Of a DNA stretch of 21,049 nucleotides, positions 1 to 9,188 are shown piece after piece. Origin of the DNA: Bryobacterales bacterium (lineage in GTDB: Bacteria; Acidobacteriota; Terriglobia; Bryobacterales; Bryobacteraceae); NCBI GenBank assembly GCA_016713735.1, contig JADJOP010000020.1:1-21049 (forward strand). The letters run 5' to 3'. Below the pieces are notes generated by a model. The model had not been told where the DNA came from and made no database searches. It saw only the letters and a program-made list of their open reading frames with translations. A program made the position numbers and the translations under genes. Positions within the stretch are counted from its first letter, which is position 1. Each line of letters begins with the position of its first letter.

Positions 1-706
1 GGCCACACACCCAAGCCGGCACAGAGCGAGGTGATCGGGGCGATGTGGGGAGGCTTCGGGGCCGCGCGATATTTTGCTGTCGGCGGCGGGGAGCCATCCG
101 GGCGATTTGCACAAGCTGTGGCGGACGCGGACGCCGAACGGGTACCACATGGAGTGCGGGTATGCGTGCATGGGTTATGAGATTCCCGGCGCGATGGGGG
201 CGAAGCTGGCCGATCCAACGCGTGAGGTGTTTGTGTTCCTCGGCGATGGGACGTACCTGATGATGCCGAGCGAGATTGTGACGTCGGTGCAGGAGGGCGT
301 GAAGATCATCATCGTGCTGGTGGACAACCACGGGCTCGCAAGCATTGGCGGGCTGAGCCGGTCGCTGGGACAGGAAGGGTTTGGCACGAGCTACCGGCAC
401 AGGAGCGCGCAGTCGGGGCTGCTCGATGGTGATGTGTTGAAGGTCGATTTTGCGGCCAATGCGCGGAGCTTGGGCGCGGAGGCGATTCCGGTGGCGACGC
501 TGGCGGAGTTGAAGGCGGCGCTGGAGACGGCGAAGTCGAACACGCGGACGACGGTGATTGTGGTGGAGACGGATACGAGCGCGAAGGTGCCGGGCTACGA
601 GTCGTGGTGGGGTGTGGCGGTGGCCGAGGTGTCGGAGTCGGAGAGTGTGCGTGCGGCGCGCGCGGCGTATGAAGAGGCGCGGAAGAAGGAGCGGTATCAC
701 CTGTAA
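1..706 (+). CDS. iolD: IolD, 3' part: 3D-(3,5/4)-trihydroxycyclohexane-1,2-dione hydrolase (TPP-dependent)
   Basis: This is the C-terminal third of the cytoplasmic, thiamine-diphosphate enzyme that opens the ring of the diketo intermediate in myo-inositol catabolism. The gene enters from the left edge, and about 235 of the roughly 620 residues usual for the family are present. Seen: PGDLHKLWR at about 98-124, characteristic of IolD, then the TPP/Mg motif start GDG at 242-250 followed by MPSEIVTSVQEG and VDNHG. The protein ends in a charged tail at TAA 704-706. The first 14 codons lie in frame 1 (SEVIGA) and the rest in frame 2; the shift falls at about 44-50 in a G run (tgggga), as if one G were missing. 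It heads a co-directional set with mmsA, iolE and iolG, which supports the assignment. Family identity is near certain. Confidence 0.92.
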
Positions 707-772
707 GGTGGGGCCGGGCTTGGGGGCCGGGTGTGCCGGCCGGATGACGCTGAGGAAACAGGAGAAGCAAAG

Positions 773-2242
773 ATGGCGGAACGGTTGCAGAATTTCATCG
801 ATGGCGGCTGGCGGGATGCGGGCGCGGCGGCGTGTGTGGATGTGCTGAATCCAGCGACGGCGCGCGTGCTGGCGGAAACTCCGTTGTCGCCGGCCGAGGC
901 GGTGGATGCGGCGGCGAAGGCGGGGCGGAGGCGTTTCGCGAGTGGCGGAGGACGCCGGCGGGCGAGCGGATTCAACCGCTGTTCAAGCTGAAGATGCTGA
1001 TGGAGGAACATCTCGATTCGATCGCGCGGACGATTACGGAGGAGTGCGGCAAGACGTATAACGAGAGCGTCGGCGAGATGCGGCGGGCGATTGAGAATGT
1101 GGAGGTCGCCTGCGGGATTCCGTCGTTGATGCAGGGCGTGAACAACGAAGACATTGCGCCAGGGATTGATGAGCACATGATCCGGCAGCCGCTGGGCGTG
1201 GTGGCGGCGATTACGCCGTTCAACTTCCCGGGGATGATTCCGTTTTGGTTTTGCCGTATGGCGTGGCGACGGGGAATTGCTTTTTACTGAAGCCGTCGGA
1301 GCGGGTGCCGATGACGTCGGCGAAGCTGTTTGCGTTGATCGAGAAGGCGGGCTTTCCGAAGGGCGTGGTGCAGTTGGTGAACGGCGGCCGCGAGACGGTG
1401 AACGCGATTCTCGATCATCCGGAAATCAAGGCGGTGAGCTTTGTGGGGTCGACGGCGACGGCGCGGTATATCTATTCGCGGGCGTCGGCGAACGGGAAAC
1501 GCGCGCAGTGTCAGGGCGGGGCGAAGAATCCGGTGGTGATCATGCCGGACGCCGATATGGAGATGACGACGAAGATCCTTGCCGATTCGGCGTTTGGATG
1601 CGCGGGGCAGCGCTGCCTGGCGGCGTCGGTGGCGATTCCGGTGGGCGGGGCGCGCAAGGAAGTGAGCGAGCGGATGGCCGAGATTGCTCGGACGCGCAAG
1701 GTGGGCTATGGGTTGGAGAGCGGCGTGGAGATGGGTCCGGTGATTTCGGCCGAGAGCAAGGCGCGGATCGAAGGGCTGATTGGGAAGGGCGTGGAAGAAG
1801 GCGCGTCGGTGATGGTGGATGGGCGCGGGCGGAAGGTGGCGGGGTGCGAAGACGGGTTCTTCGTGTTCCCGACGATTCTGGACAATGTGCCGCCGGCGGG
1901 CGAAATTGCGCGGACGGAGATCTTTGGTCCGGTGCTGAGTTTGATGCACGCGCAGACGATGGACGAAGCGATTGCTCTGGTGAATGCGCGCGCGATGGCA
2001 ACATGGCGTGCATTTTCACGAGTGATGGAGCGAATGCGCGGCGGTTCCGCTACGAGGTGAACGCGGGCAACGTGGGCATCAACGTGGGCGTGGCGGCGCC
2101 GATGGCGTATTTTCCGTTTAGCGGTTGGGGCGAGAGTTTCTTTGGCGATCTTCATGCGCAGTCGCACCACGGCGTGGGAGTTTTACCGCAGACGAAGGTG
2201 GTGGTGGAGCGGTGGCCGAGGGACTGGAGCCGGACGTTTTAG
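773..2242 (+). CDS. mmsA: Methylmalonate/malonate-semialdehyde dehydrogenase (CoA-acylating), frameshifted
   Basis: CoA-dependent aldehyde dehydrogenase that converts malonate semialdehyde, the end product of inositol breakdown, to acetyl-CoA and CO2 with NAD (IolA role). It can also act on methylmalonate semialdehyde from valine. The start is ATG 773 (MAERLQNFIDGGW), preceded by GGAG at 761-764. Family blocks in order: TPFNFPGMIPFWF (about 1213-1251), KPSERVPMTSAK, AFGCAGQRCLAAS with catalytic Cys codon 1614-1616, GPVISAESKARIEGLI, EIFGPVLS, FPFSGWGESFFGDLHAQ, and the end ERWPRDWSRTF. The total span, about 490 codons, is the normal family length. The frame changes at about 921-926, about 1251 (a four-T run where five are expected), about 1985-2000, and twice between about 2165 and 2195, where AWEFY and QTKVVVERW sit in different frames. 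Every conserved block survives, so assembly errors are likelier than decay. The neighbours favour the inositol role. Confidence 0.92.
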
Positions 2243-2292
2243 TGGGCTGGGCGGTGGGCCGGAGAGGCTGAGCCGCGGAAAGGTTACGTTCG

Positions 2293-3223
2293 ATGCCGGG
2301 ATTCCGGTTTGGAAACGCCCCGTGTTCGTGGGGCACGTTGGAGTTTGAAGATGCGAAGGGCGAGCAGATTGGCTATGCCCAGATGCTCGATGAGCTGGCC
2401 GAGACGGGCTACACGGGTACGGAGTTGGGCGACTGGGGCTATATGCCTTCAGAGCCGGAGGCGCTGCGGCGGAGTTAAGCAAGCGCGCTGGTGATGCTGG
2501 GTGCGTTTGTTCCGGTTGCGTTGAAGGACGCGAGCGCTCATGCGTCTGGCGTTGCAAACGCTGTCAAGACGGCGGCTTGTTGAAGGCCGTGGCGACGGAG
2601 CCGCTGCCTTACCCGGTGCTGGCCGATAACAATGGCACGGTGGCCGAGCGGACGCGGAATGCGGGCCGGTGACGGCGGCGATGGGTTTGAGCGCCGCGGA
2701 GTGGAAGACGTTTGCGGCGGGGGCGAATGAAGTGGCGCGGGCGGTGCACGGGGAGACGGGTTTGCGGACGGTGTTTCATCATCACTGCGCGGGCTACGTG
2801 GAGACGCCGGGTGAGATTGCGACGTTTCTCGATCTGACGGATGCGTCGGTGATCGGGCTGGTGTTCGATACGGGGCATTACTGCTTTGGCGCGCAGGATG
2901 TGGACGTGCTGGGCGCGTTGCGGCGGTTTGCCGAGCGGGTTTGGTATGTGCATTTGAAGGATTGCGAGCCGGAGGTGGCGCGGCGGTCGAGGCGGAGGGG
3001 GGATTACTTCACCTCGCTGAAGCACGGCGTGTTTTGCGAGTTAGGCAAAGGCTGTGTGGATTTCGGCGGCGTGCTGCGGTGGTTGGACGAGCGCGGCTAT
3101 GACGGCTATGCGCTGGTGGAGCAGGATGTGTTGCCGGGGATGGGCGCGCCGAAAGAGAGCGCGAGGCGGAACCGGGAGTATTTGCGTTCGCTGGAAGCGA
3201 GCGTGGTGGGGACAAGGAGCTAA
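2293..3223 (+). CDS. iolE: Inosose dehydratase-like TIM-barrel protein (IolE family), frameshifted
   Basis: Sugar-phosphate isomerase/epimerase-type TIM barrel. In this context it is the likely 2-keto-myo-inositol dehydratase, the second step of the inositol pathway. The start is ATG 2293 with AAAGG about 8 nt upstream. Seen in order: GNAPCSWGTLEF at the N-terminus (typical of IolE), YTGTELGDWGYMP, MLGAFVPVALKD, PLPYPVLADNNGT, then one frame from 2669 to the stop carrying HHHCAGYVETP, VFDTGHYCFGAQDVDVL, YVHLKDCEPE and VEQDVLPGMG. The Glu, Asp and His residues of these blocks would form the metal site. Lesions: an apparent stop at 2476-2478 with the original frame regained about 15 nt later (net loss of about 3 nt), a shift at about 2573, and one at about 2668 where ggg reads as gg. 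The span is about 310 residues, as expected. It ends 3 nt before iolG. Confidence 0.87.
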
Positions 3224-3226
3224 GAG

Positions 3227-4242
3227 ATGACGAAGAGACTCGGCGCCGGGATCATCGGCGCGGGACGCATTGGACGTGTGCATGCCGAGACGCTGGCGTT
3301 CCGGCTGCCGGAGGTGACGCCGCTGGCGATTGCCGATGTGAATCGGGCGGCGGCCGAGGGTGTGGCGGCGCGGTGCGGGATTCCACCGTGGCGGCGAGCG
3401 CGGAGGAGATACTGGCGCGGCCGGATATTGAAGCGGTGTTGATCTGCTCGTCGACGGACACGCATGCCGATCTTGTGGTGAAGGCGCCCGAGGCGGGTAA
3501 GCATATCTTCTGCGAGAAGCCGATTGACCATAGCCTGGAGAAGATCGACCGGGCGCTGGCGGCGGTGAAGAAGGCCGGGGTGAAGCTGCAGATCGGCTTC
3601 AACCGGCGGTTCGACGCGAACTTCGCGCGGGTGAAGGCGGCGGTGGCGAGCGGGGAGATTGGCGTGCCGCACCTGATGCACATCATCAGCCGCGATCCGG
3701 GGCCGCCACCCATTAGCTACGTGAAGGTGTCGGGCGGGATGTTTCTGGACATGACGATTCACGACTTCGACATGGCGCGGTTCCTGATGGGCTGCGAGGT
3801 GGAGGAGGTCTATACGGCGGCGGCGGTGATGGTGGACCCGGCGATTGGCGAGGCGGGCGATGTGGATACGGCGGTGGTGACGCTGCGGTTTGCGAACGGC
3901 GCGATTGGGACGATCGACAACAGCCGCAAGGCGGTGTATGGGTATGACCAGCGCGTGGAGGTGTTGGGGAGCAAGGGCGCGATTGCGACGGGGAACTGCT
4001 ATCCGAACCAGGCGGTGGTGAGTACGGCGACGGAGGTGCGGCGGGATTTGCCGTTGAACTTCTTCATGGACCGCTACACGGAGAGCTTCGCGAATGAGCT
4101 GCGGGCGTTTGTGGAGGCGGTGGTGAAGGACACGGCGACTCCGGTGACGGGGATGGACGGGCGCATTCCGGTGGTGATGGGGATGGCGGCGCGGCGTTCG
4201 CATGATGAGAAGCGGGCGGTGAAGCTGAGCGAGATCGGGTAG
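3227..4242 (+). CDS. iolG: Inositol 2-dehydrogenase-type oxidoreductase (Gfo/Idh/MocA family), one frameshift
   Basis: NAD-dependent oxidation of myo-inositol to 2-keto-myo-inositol, the entry step of the pathway, in the cytoplasm. The start is ATG 3227 with AAGGAG at 3214-3219. The N-terminal Rossmann motif GIIGAGRIGRVH lies at residues 8-19. Family catalytic residues are visible: Lys of CEKPI (codon 3517-3519), and Asp (3748-3750) and His (3760-3762) of FLDMTIHDFDMARF, matching the Lys/Asp/His triad known for Bacillus IolG. The C-terminal part contains YTESFANELRAFVEAV, typical of the family. The reading frame changes once near 3385, where one base appears missing between CGIP and VAASAEEIL. 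The inferred length of about 338 residues is normal. Another Gfo/Idh/MocA substrate is possible, but adjacency to iolD, mmsA and iolE makes IolG the best name. Confidence 0.88.
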
Positions 4243-4298
4243 GCGGCGGGGGACGCGGCGGCGGGGGGCACAGCGGGCGCGCGGCGTGTGGTTGCTGA

Positions 4299-4304
4299 TA
4301 TGAT
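4299..4304 (+). promoter_or_regulatory. Possible -10 element (TATGAT) for a near-leaderless transcript
   Basis: In the 70-nt gap after iolG, TATGAT matches the sigma70-type -10 consensus at five of six positions. It stands out from a run of almost pure G/C. No convincing -35 is visible 16-18 nt upstream. Transcription starting about 7 nt downstream would begin almost at ATG 4313, giving a leaderless or nearly leaderless mRNA, and no Shine-Dalgarno sequence is seen before that ATG. This is weak evidence on its own. Confidence 0.3.
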
Positions 4305-4312
4305 TTGGGCAA

Positions 4313-6650
4313 ATGCACACACTGAGGATCGTGTGCCTGGGCACTGGGCTTGTGCTCGCCCAGGCCGTCGCGCAAACGGCCGGATCAGACGCGGGAGAGG
4401 CGTTCTACGAATCGACAGTGCGCCCCATTCTGCGCACGAATTGCTACGCCTGCCATACCGATAAGAACGTGAATAGCGGGCTCTCCGTGGAGACGCGGGA
4501 GTATTGAAGGGCGGCAATCGCGGCGCGGTGGTGGAACCGGGGGCGCCTGAGAAGAGCCTGCTCGTCAGAGCTTTGCGGCACGAGGGCGACGTGAAGATGC
4601 CGCCGGGAAAGAAGATGGACGAGGCGAAGATTGCGGCGGTGGAGAAGTGGGTGAAGGACGGCATGGCGATGCCGGAGAAGTATCGCAAAGGCCAAGCGGC
4701 AGGGGGCGGATCACTGGGCGTTTCAAGCGCCGAAGCGGGCGCCGCTGCCGGAGGTGAAGAACGCGCAGTGGGCGCGGAATGCGATTGACCGGTGGGTGCT
4801 GGCGAAGATTGAAGCGGCGAATCTCGCGCCTTCGCCTGAGGCGGATAAGGCGACGCTGCTGCGGCGGGTGAGTCTCGATCTGGTTGGTTTGCCGCCGACG
4901 CGGGAGGAGTTGAACGCATTTTTGGCGGACACGCGGCCGGATGCGTATGAGCGCGTGGTGGACCGGCTGCTGGCTTCGCCGCATTATGGCGAACGCTGGG
5001 CGCGGGACTGGTTGGACATGGCGCGGTATGCCGATAGCGACGGCTACACGATTGACGCGCCGCGCGACATGTGGCCGTATCGCGACTGGGTGATCCGGGC
5101 GATGAACGCGGACATGCCGTTTGACCGGTTTGTGATTGAGCAGTTCGCCGGCGATTTGCTGCCGAACGCGACGCGGGACCAGATTATTGCGACGGGGTTT
5201 CATCGCAACACGCCGAGCAATTATGAAGGCGGCATCGATTTCGAGCAGTATCGCGTGGAGGCGGTGGCGGACCGGTGAATACGACGGGGGCGGTGTTTCT
5301 CGGGCTGACGATGGGGTGCGCGCGGTGCCATGACCACAAGTACGATCCGGTGAGCCAGCGCGAGTATTACCAGATGTTCGCGTTTCTGAACAATGTGGAT
5401 GAGATCGATAAAGAAGCCGATCGGAAGTATTTCAACCGGCCGTTCCTGGACATTGGGACGGAGGAGCAGATTGCGAAGTACAACGCGTGGGAAGAGCAGG
5501 TGAAGGATCTTGAGGACAAGATCAACATCTACATCGGGCAGTTTGTGGGCGATGCCGACAAAGACGAGAAGTTGAAGGCGATGCGCAAGGAGGCCGGGGC
5601 GCTGCGGCGGAAGAAGCCGCCGGTGGTGCGGGCGCTGGTGATGCGGGAGCGGGCCGAGCCGAGGCAGAGCTACATTCACCTGGGCGGCGATTTTCTGCGC
5701 AAGGGGGCGACGGTGGAGCCGGGCGTGCCGGCGGCGGGATTGACGCCGCCGTTGACGCTGACGGGGGAGAAGCCGACGCGGCTGGATTTGGCGAAGTGGC
5801 TGGTGAGACCGGAGCATCCGCTGACGGCGCGGGTGACGGTGAACCGGCTGTGGCAGCGCTATTTCGGGCGCGGGATTGTGGACACGGAGAATGATTTCGG
5901 GACGCAGGGTGATAAGCCTACGCATCCCGAATTGCTCGATCAGCTGGCGCTGGAGTTTGTGCAGGGCGGCTGGAGCATGAAGGCGATGCACCGGATGATT
6001 GTGATGTCGGCGACGTACCGGCAGGCGTCGCAGTATCGCAAGGACGCGGCGGCGGTGGATCCGGACAACCGGCTGCTGGCGAGGCAGAACCGGCTGCGGC
6101 TGGATGCGGAGATCATTCGCGATGCGTCGCTGGTGGCGAGCGGGTTATTCACGGCGAAGGTGGGCGGGCCGAGCGTGTATCCGCCGATTCCGGCGGGGGC
6201 GAATTCGGTGACGCAGGTGAAGCGGGAGTGGGCGACGGCGACGGGCGAGGACCGCTACCGGCGCGGGATGTACACGTATTTCCAACGCTCGGCGGGGCAT
6301 CCGGGGTTGATTGTGTTTGACGCGCCGGACGGGTCGGTGTCGTGCACGCGGCGGGTGCGGTCGAATACGCCGCTGCAGGCGTTGACGCTGTTGAACGATG
6401 AAGCGCATGTGGAGTTCGCGGCGGCGCTTTCGGCGCGGGTGAGGAAGGAAGCGGCGACGGATGCCGAGCGGTTGAAGCTGGGCTATCTGTATGCGCTGGC
6501 GCGGGAGCCGCGGCCGGCCGAACAGGAGCGATTCCTCCGATTTATCCAGGCGCGGCGCGACGCAGTGGCGGGCGGGCGGCGGAGGAGAAGGTGTGGAACG
6601 CGGCGGCGCGGGCGCTGCTGAATCTCGACGAGTTCATGACGCGGGAGTAA
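4313..6650 (+). CDS. Exported c-type cytochrome/DUF1549/DUF1553 protein (PSCyt1-PSCyt2-PSD1), frameshifted
   Basis: A large secreted protein of unknown biochemical role, abundant in Planctomycetota, Verrucomicrobiota and Solibacter-type Acidobacteriota. ATG 4313 opens a hydrophobic signal peptide (about residues 1-22, cleavage after AVAQTAG). The PSCyt1 domain follows, with haem motif CYACH at residues 44-48. The DUF1549 block runs from about 4710 (DHWAFQAPKR, RRVSLDLVGLPPT, SPHYGERWARDWLDMARYADSDG, IATGFHRNT) and continues past 5275 with a second motif, GCARCHDHKYDP. DUF1553 follows from about 5780 (RLDLAKWLVRPEHPLTARV, NRLWQRYFGRGIV, RSNTPLQALTLLND). The inferred end is TAA 6648-6650 after LLNLDEFMTRE. 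Frame changes fall at about 4502, about 4687 (aaa for aa), about 5275 (gg for ggg) and about 6565-6585. Conserved blocks are all present. It precedes the DUF1501 gene by 7 nt, the usual pairing. Confidence 0.9.
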
Positions 6651-6657
6651 GAGGGCG

Positions 6658-8073
6658 ATGACCTACGACGAACGGTATATGCGAGTGCGCACGCGGCGGC
6701 AGTTGTTCCGCGACTGCGGTGTGGGCGTGGGCAAGGCGGCGCTGGCGAGCCTGCTGGTGGGCAACACGATGGGGGCGACGCGGAAGCCGCATTTCCCGCC
6801 GAAGATCGACAGCGTCATCTACTGTTTCATGGCGGGCGCGCCGAGCCAGTTCGAGTTGTTCGACTACAAGCCGGAGTTGCAGAAGTGGGACGCCAAGCCG
6901 GCGCCGGATGCGTTTTTAAAGGGCAAGCGGTTTGCCTTCATGGACACGTTTGCCAAGGAGACGCCGAAGCTGTTGGGGAGCCGGCGGAAGTTCCAGCAGC
7001 ATGGCAAAAGCGGGCTGTGGTTTTCCGATCTGTTTTCGCACATTGGTTCGATTGCCGATGATGTGACGATGGTGAGCGGGATTTCGACGGAGAACTTCAA
7101 TCACGGGCCGGCGAAGCTGTTCTCGAACACGGGTTCGGTGCGGCCGGGGCGGCCGAGCATGGGCTCGTGGGTGACGTATGGGATCGGCAGCGAGTCAAAC
7201 GATTTGCCGGGGTATGTGGTGTTGCAGTCGGGGCCGCGGGGTCCAAGGGGCGGAGCCGCGTTGTGGGCGTCGGGATTTTTGCCGACGTCGTACCAGGGGG
7301 TGCCGTTCCGGTCGGCGGGCGATCCGATTTTGAATCTGTCGACGCCGGGAGGCGTGGATGCGCACGAGCAAAAGGCGACGCTCGATCTGATTGGCGACAT
7401 CAACCAACTGGAGCTGGCCGAGACGGGAGATTCGGAGATTCAGACCCGAATTTCTCAATATGAGATGGCCTACCGGATGCAGTCGAGCGGTCCGGAACTG
7501 ATCGATTTTTCGAAAGAGAGCGCGGCGACGATGGAGATGTACGGGGCCGAGCCGGGCAAGGCGTCGTATGCGAACAACTGCCTGCTGGCGCGGCGGCTGG
7601 TGGAGCGGGGCGTGCGGTTTGTGCAGTTGTATCACGCCGATTGGGATCATCATCAGGATTTGGACGAGCCGCTGACGAGCGTGTGCAAGGAAGTGGACAG
7701 GCCGACAATGGCGCTGATCCGCGATTTGAAACAGCGCGGGCTGCTGGAGCGGACGCTGGTGATCTGGGGCGGCGAGTTTGGGCGGACGCCGATGGGCGAG
7801 GTGCGCGAGAAGGGCAAGATCGGGCGCAATCACCATATCGATGCGTTCACGATGATGTTTGCGGGGGGCGGGCTGCCGCCGGGGCGTGTGGTGGGCGGGA
7901 CGGACGAGTTTGGGTTCAGTCCGACGGGCGACCGCATTGATGTGCACGATGTGCAGGCGACGGTGCTGCACCTGCTGGGGCTGGATCACGAGAAGCTGAC
8001 CTATCGCTTCATGGGGCGCGACTTCCGGCTGACGGATGTGGCGGGGCACGTGATCAAGCCGCTGGTATCCTGA
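6658..8073 (+). CDS. DUF1501 family protein, Tat-type leader
   Basis: Intact 471-residue member of the DUF1501 family, which has an alkaline-phosphatase/sulfatase-like fold and no established substrate. The N-terminus carries a twin arginine (RTRRQLF, residues 11-17) followed by a hydrophobic stretch to about residue 40, so export by the Tat pathway is likely. Family-typical blocks seen: YCFMAGAPSQFELFDYKP, DVTMVSGISTENFNHGP, RPGRPSMGSWVTYGIG, NNCLLARRLVERGVRFVQLY, DWDHH, LVIWGGEFGRTPMGE, NHHIDAF, and DVHDVQATVLHLLGLDH near the C-terminus. The start at 6658 is supported by purine-rich GGGAG/GAGGG just upstream. It follows the DUF1549/DUF1553 gene directly; such pairs are near universal, which suggests the two proteins act together outside the cytoplasm. 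Confidence 0.93.
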   Translation: MTYDERYMRVRTRRQLFRDCGVGVGKAALASLLVGNTMGATRKPHFPPKIDSVIYCFMAGAPSQFELFDYKPELQKWDAKPAPDAFLKGKRFAFMDTFAKETPKLLGSRRKFQQHGKSGLWFSDLFSHIGSIADDVTMVSGISTENFNHGPAKLFSNTGSVRPGRPSMGSWVTYGIGSESNDLPGYVVLQSGPRGPRGGAALWASGFLPTSYQGVPFRSAGDPILNLSTPGGVDAHEQKATLDLIGDINQLELAETGDSEIQTRISQYEMAYRMQSSGPELIDFSKESAATMEMYGAEPGKASYANNCLLARRLVERGVRFVQLYHADWDHHQDLDEPLTSVCKEVDRPTMALIRDLKQRGLLERTLVIWGGEFGRTPMGEVREKGKIGRNHHIDAFTMMFAGGGLPPGRVVGGTDEFGFSPTGDRIDVHDVQATVLHLLGLDHEKLTYRFMGRDFRLTDVAGHVIKPLVS

Positions 8074-8080
8074 CAACGCA

Positions 8081-9184
8081 ATGAGGACCACGATGTGGAC
8101 GAGACGGCAGGCGGTGAGCGGCCTGGTGGGGGTGGTGTGCGCGGGGCGCGCGGCGGCGGCAGAGCCGGTGACGACGGGGGAGGTGTTCCGTTCGGGCGAG
8201 GGCGGGTATCACACCTATCGCATTCCGGCATTGCTGGAGACGAAGAAGGGGACGCTGCTGGCGTTTTGCGAGGGGCGGCGGGGGTCGCGGAGCGATACGG
8301 GGGATATTGACCTGCTGCTGAAGCGGAGCACGAACGGCGGCAAGACGTGGGGCGCGGTGCAGGTGATTTCGGACATGGGTCCGAACACGATTGGGAATCC
8401 GTGTCCGGTACAGGACCGGAAGACGGGGCGGATTCTGTTGCCGCTCACGTTCAACCTGGGGAACGTGACGGAGAAGCAGATGATTGACCGCGCGGTGGAG
8501 GCGCGGCGGACGGTGTTTCTCTGCCACAGCGACGATGACGGGAAGCGGTGGAGCGCGCCGAGGGAGATTACGGATTCGACGCGGAGGGCGGACTGGACGT
8601 GGTATGCGACGGGCCCTGGAAACGGGATTCAGACGAAGAAGGGGCGGATTGTGATTCCGTGCGATCACGTGGAGGAGGGGACGAAGGAGAAGTACTCGCA
8701 CGTGATTTATAGCGATGACGGCGGGGGGACGTGGAAGATCGGCGGACGGGCGGGGGCGGGGACGAACGAGTGCGCGGTGGTGGAGTTGGGCGATGGTTCA
8801 CTGATGCTGAACATGCGCAGCTATCACGGGAAGAACCGGCGGGCGGTGGCGGTGAGTGTGGATGGCGGGTTGACGTGGTCGGATACGCGTTGGGATGAGG
8901 CGCTGGTGGAGCCGGTGTGCCAGGCGAGTTTGGTTGCGGCGGGGGGCGTGCTGTACTTTTCGAATCCGGCGTCTGTGAAGCGGGAGCGGATGACGGTGAG
9001 GGCCTCACGGGACGAGGGCGTGACGTGGGCGGAGCGGGTGTTGCACGCCGGTCCGGCGGCGTATTCGTCGCTGGCAACGGTGGGGAAGCGGGACTTGGGG
9101 TGTTTGTATGAGTGCGGCGAGCAGGGCCCGTATGAGCGGATCGTGTTCGCGCGGTTTGCGCGGACGTGGCTGCGGGGGGAGTGA
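8081..9184 (+). CDS. Exo-alpha-sialidase (GH33-type BNR-repeat neuraminidase), exported
   Basis: Removes terminal sialic acids from glycans, by family. The 367-residue frame is intact. The leader has a twin arginine (WTRRQAV, residues 6-12) and a hydrophobic stretch ending at AAAAEP, so Tat export is likely. The six-bladed propeller signature is clear: YRIP at 46-49 with the carboxylate-binding Arg47, acid/base Asp72 in RSDTGD, and five Asp-boxes starting near residues 83 (STNGGKTW), 150 (SDDDGKRW), 211 (SDDGGGTW), 259 (SVDGGLTW) and 309 (SRDEGVTW). A Glu in NECAVVE (230 or 235), Arg246 in NMRSY and Tyr351 in GPYERI complete a plausible active site. ATG 8093 is an alternative start, because GAGGA at 8083-8087 is well placed for it. 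It lies 7 nt after the DUF1501 stop. Some such proteins are cleavage enzymes of other acidic sugars. Confidence 0.9.
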   Translation: MRTTMWTRRQAVSGLVGVVCAGRAAAAEPVTTGEVFRSGEGGYHTYRIPALLETKKGTLLAFCEGRRGSRSDTGDIDLLLKRSTNGGKTWGAVQVISDMGPNTIGNPCPVQDRKTGRILLPLTFNLGNVTEKQMIDRAVEARRTVFLCHSDDDGKRWSAPREITDSTRRADWTWYATGPGNGIQTKKGRIVIPCDHVEEGTKEKYSHVIYSDDGGGTWKIGGRAGAGTNECAVVELGDGSLMLNMRSYHGKNRRAVAVSVDGGLTWSDTRWDEALVEPVCQASLVAAGGVLYFSNPASVKRERMTVRASRDEGVTWAERVLHAGPAAYSSLATVGKRDLGCLYECGEQGPYERIVFARFARTWLRGE

Positions 9185-9188
9185 GGGT

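Noticed and set aside
2476..2478. In-frame TAA in iolE as a true stop giving a short 61-residue protein
   Set aside because: The same frame resumes with family-typical MLGAFVPVALKD about 15 nt later, and the missing bases fit ELSKRALVMLG, so the stop comes from two small compensating deletions.
3220..4344. 374-codon minus-strand open frame
   Set aside because: It is antisense to iolG, rich in Arg, His and Pro, and has no family-like blocks. Such long shadow frames are expected in GC-rich genes.
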